In this document: piece after piece, positions 23,320-30,870 of the stretch
Position numbering within the stretch: the stretch's first letter is position 1
Layout: each line of letters starts with the position of its first letter
Origin: Mucilaginibacter sp. cycad4
GTDB lineage: Bacteria > Bacteroidota > Bacteroidia > Sphingobacteriales > Sphingobacteriaceae
NCBI RefSeq assembly: GCF_034263275.1
Contig: NZ_CP139559.1
Span: 3,596,001 to 3,660,000, forward strand
Reading direction: 5' to 3'
DNA length: 64,000 bases
Made by a program: the position numbers and the translations under genes
The notes under the pieces: generated by a model
Seen by the model: the letters and a program-made list of their open reading frames with translations, nothing else
Database searches by the model: none
What the model was told of the DNA's origin: nothing

Positions 23320-24174
23320 ATGAATGTTATAAACCTGTATACATATATGTTCATGCCTGCTACCTTTCCTAAAAAATATAAAATAGTTACTTCGCTTTTT
23401 TCTTTGCTATGTGTGCTTTTCGCCGCCAGGTGTTTCGGGCAACAGCCTGCAGCAGCAACATCCAATCGTTTCAAATTTAAAACGGTTATTATCGATGCCG
23501 GTCACGGAGGAAAAGATCCCGGATCACATGGGGCTTATTCAAAGGAAAAAAATGTTTCGTTAAGTATCGCCAAAAAATTAAGGGATGCCATAAACGATGA
23601 AATGAGCGGCATAAAAGTAGTAATGACCCGCAGCACCGACGTTTTTATTGAGCTTCATAAACGTACCGACATAGCTAACGACAATCATGGAAACCTGTTC
23701 ATTTCCATCCATTGCAATTCGTCGCCGCAGCGTAAAGGATCATCGAGGGGAACCTTGCTGCTTGTGTACGGCTTTCACCGCAGCCAGGAACAACGCGAAG
23801 CCTTACGCGAAAACGCTTCGATATTTATAGAAAAGGATTATAAGGAGAAATATAATGGCTATGGCGATGATGCTGTAGTAAATACTATTGTACTTAACGC
23901 GTTTCAGCAAAAATACCGCAAGCAAAGCATCCAGTTTGGCGATTTAATTGACAACCAGTTCCGTAAAACTAATGGGAGGCATAGTTTGGGCGTAAAAGAA
24001 CAGGGGGTTTTGGTATTAGCACAAAGCGGCATGCCTGCGGTACTGGTTGAAACAGGTTTTATTAATAATCCATCCGATGAAGCATACCTGAACTCGGCCG
24101 GCGGGCAAAACGAAATTGTACGGTCAATACTCACTGCACTAAAGCAATACCGCAATAATCTGGAGGGGAACTGA
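23320..24174 (+). CDS. N-acetylmuramoyl-L-alanine amidase (Amidase_3)
   Basis: 284 residues. A signal/anchor covers about 20-41, then the Amidase_3 domain (about 52-280). It shows the zinc-binding IIDAGHGGKDPG (His62), Glu76 in SKEKNVS, FISIHCN and the catalytic-end block AVLVETGFINNPSDEAYL. It cleaves the amide bond between MurNAc and the peptide in the periplasm, as AmiA/B/C do during cell separation. The start may be the ATG at 23350 or 23356 because the first residues are not signal-like. Confidence 0.92.
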   Translation: MNVINLYTYMFMPATFPKKYKIVTSLFSLLCVLFAARCFGQQPAAATSNRFKFKTVIIDAGHGGKDPGSHGAYSKEKNVSLSIAKKLRDAINDEMSGIKVVMTRSTDVFIELHKRTDIANDNHGNLFISIHCNSSPQRKGSSRGTLLLVYGFHRSQEQREALRENASIFIEKDYKEKYNGYGDDAVVNTIVLNAFQQKYRKQSIQFGDLIDNQFRKTNGRHSLGVKEQGVLVLAQSGMPAVLVETGFINNPSDEAYLNSAGGQNEIVRSILTALKQYRNNLEGN

Positions 24175-24406
24175 TCGATATAATTGAGCGATTAACTATC
24201 ACGCTTCTTTTTTATATTTATTACCGGCATTCAAATATTTATTTCAACAACATAACAAAGCAATCGACTTTAACGGGCATTTATGCCTTATATTATCGAT
24301 TTAAACCGCAATAAAAATTTATTTTATATTTATTATATAAAGCCTTATTCAGCAAAATATCTTTTGTGTTTCCCCGTTTCAAAGGCTAATCAAAACCAAA
24401 ACACAA

Positions 24407-25057
24407 ATGAAAAAAATCCTTGTCTTAATCCCGGCATTTTTACTGGCATTTCAAATTTCGAAGGCCCAAACTGAAAAAGGTTCACAAACTATCGGCATTG
24501 ATTTACAATTCCAGCATCAAAAATCATCAGAGAACACCATTCGCCCAGGTTTCGATACCTATAATTCTGATTTTAAACTAACAATTTTCAACGCCGGACC
24601 CACTTACAGTTATTTTATCGCCGATAAACTTGATATTGGCACAAGCCTTACTTATGCTTATACCAAGCAAGACAATCGAAACACCAGTTATTCAAGTACT
24701 CAAACCACGCGCCAATATGCGGCTGAACTCTTTTTACGGAAATATTTTATGTTTGGCGATAAATTTGGTCTGCGCACAGGTCCTTACATAGGATATGCCC
24801 GCTACGATTTTAAATACATAGATGCCGGAACTGCAACCAGGAATAAATCAGATAACTATTTTGCAGGAGCAAATATGGCACTTGTTTATTACCCGGTAAG
24901 AAAACTTGGCGTATCTGCCACACTGGCTAATCTTTCTTATAGTCACAGTAAACTAAAAGATGATACACGGCAAACAGGGAGCGGCGATAATGTTACTTTC
25001 AATTTGATAAATAATGGTTTAGCACTTTCTGTATTTTATGTATTTGGCGGTAAATAA
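24407..25057 (+). CDS. Outer membrane beta-barrel protein
   Basis: 216 residues. A clear signal peptide (MKKILVLIPAFLLAFQISKAQ) is followed by alternating amphipathic strands and ends in a barrel-closing LALSVFYVFGGK. It fits the small outer-membrane beta-barrel families common in Bacteroidota. The gene is single and ends in a strong terminator. Confidence 0.85.
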   Translation: MKKILVLIPAFLLAFQISKAQTEKGSQTIGIDLQFQHQKSSENTIRPGFDTYNSDFKLTIFNAGPTYSYFIADKLDIGTSLTYAYTKQDNRNTSYSSTQTTRQYAAELFLRKYFMFGDKFGLRTGPYIGYARYDFKYIDAGTATRNKSDNYFAGANMALVYYPVRKLGVSATLANLSYSHSKLKDDTRQTGSGDNVTFNLINNGLALSVFYVFGGK

Positions 25058-25070
25058 GCACTAAACTTCA

Positions 25071-25104
25071 GGGCAGTGGGATACATGCAGTATCCCCACT
25101 GCCC
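25071..25104. terminator. Bidirectional terminator hairpin
   Basis: A 14-bp stem (GGGCAGTGGGATAC with its complement ending at 25104, one bulged C), loop ATGCA, between the convergent barrel gene and the GNAT gene at 25109. Confidence 0.88.
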
Positions 25105-25108
25105 TTAT

Positions 25109-25507
25109 TTACTTTACCCTATGAATGATAAACCCGTTATGAACAGTTTCCATACCTACTTTTGGATAATATTCCATAGCAGTTGTGGCCGAAAGCAGTA
25201 AAAGCATAGTCTCATCTCCGATAGCCTGTTTGGTTAGTTCAATCAGTTTTTTACCTATTCCCTCTTTTTGATAAGCTTTGGTAACTGCCAGGTCTGAAAG
25301 ATAGCAACTGTAACAAAAATCGGTAAGTGCGCGTGATATGCCTACCAGTTTATCGCCATCCCAGGCACTCACCACAAGGTTTGAGTTTTGATACATCCTG
25401 GCAATTCGCTGCTCGTCATGGGTTGGACGTTTCAACCCTGCTGTGTCATAAAGTTCTATCACTTGCCGGGCTGTTGGTATTGTACCTGTTTTATAAGTTA
25501 TTTCCAT
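25109..25507 (-). CDS. GNAT family N-acetyltransferase
   Basis: 132 residues. The acetyl-CoA loop motif appears as VTKAYQKEGIGKKLIELTKQ (about 75-94), with a preceding strand CYLSDLAV. The tail YYPKVGMETV is typical of small cytoplasmic GNATs. Substrate unknown. Monocistronic and convergent with the barrel gene. Confidence 0.88.
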   Translation of the reverse strand: MEITYKTGTIPTARQVIELYDTAGLKRPTHDEQRIARMYQNSNLVVSAWDGDKLVGISRALTDFCYSCYLSDLAVTKAYQKEGIGKKLIELTKQAIGDETMLLLLSATTAMEYYPKVGMETVHNGFIIHRVK

Positions 25508-25673
25508 ATTGTTGTTGAGTTGTTTACATACTTATATTCAAATGTAAACAGCATCTGCACTATCCCAATAAGCCAGGATTGAGAAAGCAGGTAGTCCAGC
25601 AAATATAAAAACGAGAGAAATCAATAAGTTTTTTGAAGTATACTTCAGGATACTTTATAGCAACTGCCTTTAA

Positions 25674-26045
25674 TTACCATTTTTTAAAAATAACAAATAC
25701 GGCCAGCACAATAAGCCCGAAACCTACCAAATGGTTCCAGCCCAATTTTTCGTTTTTGAAAAGCAGGGTTGTGAATATCATAAATACGGTAAGGGTAATA
25801 GCTTCCTGTATGGTTTTTAATTCAACCAGGGTAAAAGGGCCACCGTTTTCCTTGAAGCCGCCTTCATTAGCGGGTACCTGGAACAGGTATTCAAAAAATG
25901 CCAACCCCCAGCTTATTAGTATAATGGCTATTAAGCTTAGGTTTTTGCCCCAGTCATACTCCTTAAACTTAAGGTGCCCGTACCAGGCAAATGTCATGAA
26001 GGTGTTGGAAATAAACAGGAATGTAACGGTACGCAAGCCTTTCAT
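25674..26045 (-). CDS. DMT family protein (DUF486)
   Basis: 123 residues from the ATG at 26045 (a longer frame to 26105 adds a non-conserved, non-membrane stretch). Four hydrophobic helices with the DUF486 hallmarks FISNTFMTFAWYGHLK and WGLAFFEYLFQVPANE. These are small, drug/metabolite-transporter-like inner-membrane proteins of unknown substrate. Single gene. Confidence 0.88.
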   Translation of the reverse strand: MKGLRTVTFLFISNTFMTFAWYGHLKFKEYDWGKNLSLIAIILISWGLAFFEYLFQVPANEGGFKENGGPFTLVELKTIQEAITLTVFMIFTTLLFKNEKLGWNHLVGFGLIVLAVFVIFKKW

Positions 26046-26135
26046 TAATACAAATATTTGGCGCAAATATCGGTAAATTGAGATTGATATCACCGGCAAT
26101 TGCAAATTGCTGTATATAGCGCTACAAACTGATTA

Positions 26136-26831
26136 CTAAAACTTGAAAACCAGCTCGGCCCCAAGCGAAAGCGAGTTCCAGTTTTGCTTACCCGAAACAT
26201 CGCCTAAAGTTAGTTTCTGGGAAAAGAAATTATATTTTGATTCGATACTGATCCCCAATTTAGGAGTTATCGGGAATATTACCCCTACTTTAGGAGCATA
26301 ATATAGCGATTGCGACCATTTATCATAAACAAATGGATCTATGCCATCAATTTCATAACCCACAGCAAAATCAGTAAAATACACTCCTAAGTTCACACCG
26401 CCATAAACTCTGAAGTTATCGGCTACGTCAATATTATAAGCCGCGCCGCCATATGCGGCAATTACAGGCATATCTGCATAATATGTATTTGCAGTTGCGC
26501 CGGTGCCTTCAACTGTTTCTGAAATTAAATATTCATCTGGCTTAAAATTCATGTACCCTAAGCTTACATTGGCGGTAAAGGGGCCTAAAAACCGGTAAAC
26601 GCTGGCATTAAAATAATTGGCGGGCTTAAAGGTATAATTAAAGTTACCTTGCGGGATATCAACACCCGTACCGGCGGCTACCCCCCAGCCATCGCTAAAA
26701 TTAACTGCGCCGCTGCCGCCGCCGCCATAAGTTAAAGCCCGGCTGGAATGATGCTGGGCCATAGCAGCGTTAAAACAACAAAACAGTATAACTATTAAAA
26801 ATAGCTTAAAACAGATAGCTGATTTTTTCAT
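26136..26831 (-). CDS. Outer membrane beta-barrel protein
   Basis: 231 residues from the ATG at 26831; the longer frame to 26885 lacks signal character before MKKSAICFKLFLIVILFCC. The signal ends near AAMAQ. The mature chain is a typical porin-like barrel (GWGVAAGTGVDIP, FTANVSLGYMNF) ending in SLSLGAELVFKF, a terminal Phe as barrel proteins require. Function unknown. Confidence 0.82.
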   Translation of the reverse strand: MKKSAICFKLFLIVILFCCFNAAMAQHHSSRALTYGGGGSGAVNFSDGWGVAAGTGVDIPQGNFNYTFKPANYFNASVYRFLGPFTANVSLGYMNFKPDEYLISETVEGTGATANTYYADMPVIAAYGGAAYNIDVADNFRVYGGVNLGVYFTDFAVGYEIDGIDPFVYDKWSQSLYYAPKVGVIFPITPKLGISIESKYNFFSQKLTLGDVSGKQNWNSLSLGAELVFKF

Positions 26832-27297
26832 GAGGAGTAAATACACCTTGAAGGGAGAGTTTAGATAATGGTGTTTAGGGTTCATTTACCCGTAAAAATA
26901 AAAAAATAAAGTTAACCGGGAACACTAAATTAATTTCATAACATGTAAAAGCTACAAAAAAACCCGGTTATAAACCGGGCCTAAGGCTTTAAGGGCAGAG
27001 AAATCGCGTTTAAAACATTATAGAAGAATTAAAAGCAGATAAGTGAAAAATTCACACACTAATTTTTCCGAATTATCCGAATGTTTAATATAGAACGAAT
27101 TTTAATTCGTGTAATTCGATTAATTGTGGCATACCTGCAAGGCAATTCGTGTCAAAATTTTCTCCGCGATTTCTTCGAATAACCACAATTATTTAAAAAC
27201 GATTCCCCTGGCTTTAAGGGTGCTAAACAATGTACTGGCTTATCAATGATATATTTATAAAAACGACCGGCGGCCACTGGACAAAGCCGGTAATTTA
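26832..27297. other. AT-rich intergenic region with terminator and repeat traces
   Basis: No gene seen in 466 bp. It contains a minus-strand terminator: CCCGGTT-ATA-AACCGGG at 26963-26979 followed (minus) by TTTTTTT. From about 27104 to 27190 there are two direct AATTCGTGT copies (27104, 27144) and an inverted AATTGTGG / CCACAATT pair (27122-27129, 27183-27190), probably the remains of a dispersed repeat. Confidence 0.55.
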
Positions 27298-27513
27298 TTA
27301 TTGCAACTGCGAATCAGGCCTATCGCCTAATTTCCGCATGTAGGCTATGCCCAATGTACACGCAATTATAAAAAGCAATAAAAAACATTCAATGTAAATA
27401 TGAAAAGGAGAAATATCTTTAAAACGGCCAACTATAAAAGTAGAAATATCAGGCAGTAATAAGCCGAACAATGGAAAGCCGGCAAACATTCTTAAAATTG
27501 CTAATTTTTCCAT
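27298..27513 (-). CDS. Small two-helix membrane protein, family member B
   Basis: 71 residues. It begins MEKLAILRMFAGFPLFGLLLPD, then a loop, then a second helix (about 42-59) and a basic-polar tail. It shares the start and the PL...PD pattern with the genes at 20609 and 30445; it is closest to the latter (MEKL-x-ILRMF). Function unknown. It is a single gene; the nearest terminator on its strand lies 320 bp downstream. Confidence 0.7.
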   Translation of the reverse strand: MEKLAILRMFAGFPLFGLLLPDISTFIVGRFKDISPFHIYIECFLLLFIIACTLGIAYMRKLGDRPDSQLQ

Positions 27514-27642
27514 AACATTTAAGGTATAAGTTTAATACGTCTAATTTAAAACTTTACAAAGTAATAAAAAAATAATATTTATTAAAAAGCAATAAATATT
27601 TTCGGCATGGTTAATGAAACGTTTTTAAAGGATTCGATAATA

Positions 27643-27858
27643 TCAGAGTTTATAATACTCCTCAATTGAGCGGCCTATTTCCTGCAAAGGGATCAAATGA
27701 TCTCCGAAACGATGCTCAATAATTTCCCAGTAACCTTTTGTTAACCTGGTTATGGTGTAAAAAGCCGAGTAGTTTAATACACTAAACGTAGTTTTATTAG
27801 CAGCCGAAGGTATAATTTTATAAGTCCGTTTATTAACTTTTAGTTCAAAAGGCTCCAT
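27643..27858 (-). CDS. Small hypothetical protein
   Basis: 71 residues from MEPFELKVNKRTYKII at 27858; frames reaching 27915 add a cysteine-rich stretch that looks untranslated. The chain is a short beta-rich domain with IIPSAANKTTFSVLNYS and a C-terminal helix LQEIGRSIEEYYKL. No family recognised. Cytoplasmic. Confidence 0.6.
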   Translation of the reverse strand: MEPFELKVNKRTYKIIPSAANKTTFSVLNYSAFYTITRLTKGYWEIIEHRFGDHLIPLQEIGRSIEEYYKL

Positions 27859-27964
27859 GGGCATCCGTGTACACAAAAATATTGTGTAACATACAGATAT
27901 GCAAGCACAATGCACCCCGTATTTTAACCCATTTTACACTACGTATTTTCACCTCAAAAAAGGG

Positions 27965-28246
27965 TTAAAAAGGCATTGCTTTTACCAATTCCAGTACATT
28001 ATGTTTTATGGCAGGATCGTTTTCAATGATCTGAACAAGCTCATTATCATCTGATACAGAAACAATTACAAAATTTTTGTCCTGGTTCCAGAAATTACCG
28101 CTTATAACTACTTTACCATTGCTTTTAAGATCATCGTAATAACCATTCCTGTCAACTAAACATTGTTCGTTATCCGCAAGACTGCCAATCTCTTCAAAAA
28201 AAAGCATTACATGATGAGGATCTTTATAGGCTGATGCATGTACCAT
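27965..28246 (-). CDS. YciI-like domain protein
   Basis: 93 residues. HVMLFFEEIGSL, DRNGYYDDLKSNGKVVISG and FVIVSVSDDNELVQIIENDPAI follow the ferredoxin-like YciI pattern (strand, helix, G-K-V-x-x-S-G turn, strand, D-x-E-L helix). The first conserved His of YciI enzymes is not evident. It lies 37 bp after the VOC gene and is the last gene of a TetR-VOC-YciI operon. Confidence 0.68.
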   Translation of the reverse strand: MVHASAYKDPHHVMLFFEEIGSLADNEQCLVDRNGYYDDLKSNGKVVISGNFWNQDKNFVIVSVSDDNELVQIIENDPAIKHNVLELVKAMPF

Positions 28247-28283
28247 AAGTTAACTATTTTATTTAGATACTTAAATGTTAAAT

Positions 28284-28670
28284 TTATTGAGCTAAACAGG
28301 TAACCTCTGTTAATATATTACCCGGAGCATTAAAATAAAACCCGTAACCACCCCGCAAGGAGGCCGGAGGTTGGGTTACAGCTATCCCTCCTTTTATCAG
28401 GCGGTCATAAACTTCGGCCACCTGCTCATGGCTGTCAACCAAAAAACCGATATGAAAAGCATCCGGGTAGCTGTTGTTGCCATTCCGATTAAAGGTATCG
28501 GCCATAAGCACCAGGATAAAGCCATCCTTGCCCTCCATTACCGCCAGCATATTATTGCCTTTTACACCGGTACATTTAAAGTTAAAATATTGCTCAAAAA
28601 AATGAGAGCTGGCAGCAACATCGGTCACCGGCAAATTAACATGATTAAGCTTAATAGTAGTTACCGACAT
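28284..28670 (-). CDS. VOC family (glyoxalase-like) protein
   Basis: 128 residues made of two beta-alpha-beta-beta-beta modules. The start IKLNHVNLPVTDVAASSHFFEQYF has the first metal-ligand-like His9. The middle has FHIGFLVDS (second His) and the end has NILTEVTCLA (Glu). This is a full set of metal-binding positions for a VOC dioxygenase, lyase or resistance protein. It begins 5 bp after the TetR stop, so it is almost certainly the regulated gene. Confidence 0.88.
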   Translation of the reverse strand: MSVTTIKLNHVNLPVTDVAASSHFFEQYFNFKCTGVKGNNMLAVMEGKDGFILVLMADTFNRNGNNSYPDAFHIGFLVDSHEQVAEVYDRLIKGGIAVTQPPASLRGGYGFYFNAPGNILTEVTCLAQ

Positions 28671-28675
28671 AATAA

Positions 28676-29266
28676 TCAGGGTTTTAATGCTTTTAATACA
28701 AGGCCGAGTGTTTGTTCCATCAGTTTATCATCCAGTGCAAAACTGCTGTTCACATAGCTATTGCCCTGGTTATGAAATTTAATGAGTTGATAAAGAGGCG
28801 CATAAGCTACTGCCCAGTAAACCTCAAAAGGCAACGGTATAAGCTGCTGTTTTTCTTCGGCATTACGCATAAATGCTCCCAGTACCTGTCCGAAATTAAC
28901 GGTAAGCATGGCCGTTACTTTTTCATAAAAATGAGTATAACGCATAATTTCAATAAACTCCATATCTAATGGACATTTCATGAAATACTCAAGCCTGTTG
29001 TGCCATTGTACCCTTAACCCATCTGCAAAATCCATATCGGGCGAAAAATTCTGAAGACTAAAAGTCATCATCTTTTCGGCTGCACCAACGCAAATACTGC
29101 TTATTAATTCTTCTTTATCCTTATAATAAATATAGATGGTAGCAGGTGATACCCCTGCGGCCCGGGCAAGTTTATTAACCCCAAAACCGTCAAGCCCTTC
29201 AGCAACTATCAACGCTATCGCCTTTTGGCGTATTTGGGCTTCTTTATATTCGTCGCGTGGCCTCAT
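28676..29266 (-). CDS. TetR/AcrR family regulator
   Basis: 196 residues. N-terminal HTH (about 8-55): IRQKAIALIVAEGLDGFGVNKLARAAGVSPATIYIYYKDKEELI, seen here by its parts GVNKLARAAGVS and TIYIYYKDKEEL. The rest is a helical ligand-binding domain. It leads a three-gene operon with VOC and YciI proteins, a common set for response to a small reactive or antibiotic molecule. The promoter carries an operator-like sequence and leaves almost no 5' untranslated leader. Confidence 0.92.
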   Translation of the reverse strand: MRPRDEYKEAQIRQKAIALIVAEGLDGFGVNKLARAAGVSPATIYIYYKDKEELISSICVGAAEKMMTFSLQNFSPDMDFADGLRVQWHNRLEYFMKCPLDMEFIEIMRYTHFYEKVTAMLTVNFGQVLGAFMRNAEEKQQLIPLPFEVYWAVAYAPLYQLIKFHNQGNSYVNSSFALDDKLMEQTLGLVLKALKP

Positions 29267-29273
29267 TTCAATA

Positions 29274-29298
29274 CAAATATAAGTGAGCGTTCGTTTAT
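29274..29298 (-). promoter_or_regulatory. tetR operon promoter and operator-like site
   Basis: A consensus -7 TATATTTG lies at 29281-29274 (minus strand), only 7 bp before the ATG at 29266, so the mRNA should be nearly leaderless. Just upstream TGAGCGTTCGTTTA (29284-29297) is an imperfect palindrome of the T-A-CG-CG-T-A kind bound by many TetR proteins, placed between -33 and -7. Confidence 0.6.
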
Positions 29299-29480
29299 TT
29301 AAAATTTTATTTTTATTTTCTAAAAGCAGAAAGCTTAAAACTAACTATAACAACTTGGCTATTAATCACTTTACATAAAACCGGACTACCAGTTTCATAT
29401 AATTCAGGAAACCTTTACATTACGCAGTATTTGGATGATAGCATTTTATGCAGCCGGGCATGTAACTGTGCCAATTAAAA

Positions 29481-30197
29481 TTAACTTATCAGTTTATAAT
29501 AGGCAACCACCAAAATTGATATAATAACGAGGGGCAACATCCACAAAGTGTGTTTCCAGCTTTTTACAGTGTTTTTGTATTTTAGCATATAAAACATACT
29601 ATAAACAAGCATTGTTACGGCCAATACCGCGCAAATACTAACAATTATCTTATTATCAACAATATATACACCTAAAATTGGGGCTATAAGTATCAATGTG
29701 ACCAGCAATCCATATTTCTCCAGATAATTGGGTTTAGGATTTATTTCGATGGGTTTAATGCCGGCCAGGATTTCTTCTACCCTATCATAGCCCTCAACCT
29801 GCCGCGGAATTAATATCCGTTCAAACGGCGCCTTACTTTTTCCTCTTATCTCAAACCGGTTTTCCGCGTTCTTCTCAATGATAGTAATTTCACTTAATGG
29901 AACCTGCATATCTTTCAAACCATCTTGCTTACGTGTTATATTCAACTCATCGATAACTAAAGTATAGCTCTCGTATATTTTTCTCCGCTTTTTTGATGTT
30001 TTAAAAATAAGATATCCATAAAACAATGCCATGCCAATTACAAACCACATTCCGGTGCCGTCGTTATCCCCATCTTTTAACAGCATGAACGATACTCCAC
30101 CCCATGCTATCAACATGAGCAAAGTTGTTCTAATGATTATTCTTTTACGCAGCGCAGGGTAGCTTTCGGGATTTAATCTGAATACCTGGGTTTCCAT
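29481..30197 (-). CDS. Membrane protein with central PH-like region, unknown function
   Basis: 238 residues. Two helices near the N-terminus (about 24-42, 49-65), a soluble middle (about 75-150) with VIDELNITRKQDG, VPLSEITIIEKN and ILIPRQVEGYDRVEEIL, then three helices (about 163-180, 185-205, 216-234). The middle resembles bacterial PH domains in its strand pattern. No family name can be given. Single gene. Confidence 0.7.
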   Translation of the reverse strand: METQVFRLNPESYPALRKRIIIRTTLLMLIAWGGVSFMLLKDGDNDGTGMWFVIGMALFYGYLIFKTSKKRRKIYESYTLVIDELNITRKQDGLKDMQVPLSEITIIEKNAENRFEIRGKSKAPFERILIPRQVEGYDRVEEILAGIKPIEINPKPNYLEKYGLLVTLILIAPILGVYIVDNKIIVSICAVLAVTMLVYSMFYMLKYKNTVKSWKHTLWMLPLVIISILVVAYYKLIS

Positions 30198-30444
30198 AAG
30201 GTTTAAATTCCCCTAAGATAGCTAAAATGACAAACCGAAAACTTGTATCACCATTAAAAAAATCTATAAAAAACACGAACGCTAAAACAATAACCGGGGT
30301 CCCGTGTTTTACTATTGTTTAATTAAAAATTATAAAGGCTTTAGCAAGCTATTTTTGAAGGCTTCGATTAATGAATGTAAATTTTATTTAAATTATAAAG
30401 AAATAACCCGTACCTTAGCATTGTCATACTAAATGTTAATAATT

Positions 30445-30666
30445 ATGGAAAAATTAATAATATTAAGAATGTTCTTCTGCTTCCCGCTGGTTGGTTTACT
30501 GGTTCCTGATGCAGGTATTTTGTTGTCAAATTTTCCTGGCAAGGTTCCGGTGGTTCATGTTGTAATTGAGGTAGCATTATTGGTTTGCATTGCGCTTTGT
30601 ACTGCCGCAATAGCATACGGAAAAAAACGAAATCAGAACAGGACAAACGAAGCTTCTTTTTCCTGA
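30445..30666 (+). CDS. Small two-helix membrane protein, family member C
   Basis: 73 residues from the ATG at 30445 (MEKLIILRMFFCFPLVGLLVPD); an ATG four codons earlier is less likely. The second helix is at about 41-58 and the tail is basic (KKRNQNR). It is a paralogue of the genes at 27298 and 20609. It ends in a strong terminator. Function unknown. Confidence 0.7.
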   Translation: MEKLIILRMFFCFPLVGLLVPDAGILLSNFPGKVPVVHVVIEVALLVCIALCTAAIAYGKKRNQNRTNEASFS

Positions 30667-30723
30667 TCACTGATAAAAAAACAAAGGAATATTTCAGTTG
30701 GGTTTTAATTAACCTCTCTAACA

Positions 30724-30747
30724 TTGGGGCTTTTACGCCCCAATTTT
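30724..30747 (+). terminator. Intrinsic terminator
   Basis: TTGGGGC (30724-30730) and GCCCCAA (30737-30743), loop TTTTAC, followed by TTTT. It ends the small membrane gene. Confidence 0.85.
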
Positions 30748-30870
30748 ACCCCAATACCACACTACCCTCCGCTCATTTCTTATTAGTTATAAGATATTTC
30801 ATGATGGTATAAGTTTTGCCATAATCAATAATAGTTTTTTATTGATATTTGATAAACCGCTACCGCGTTC

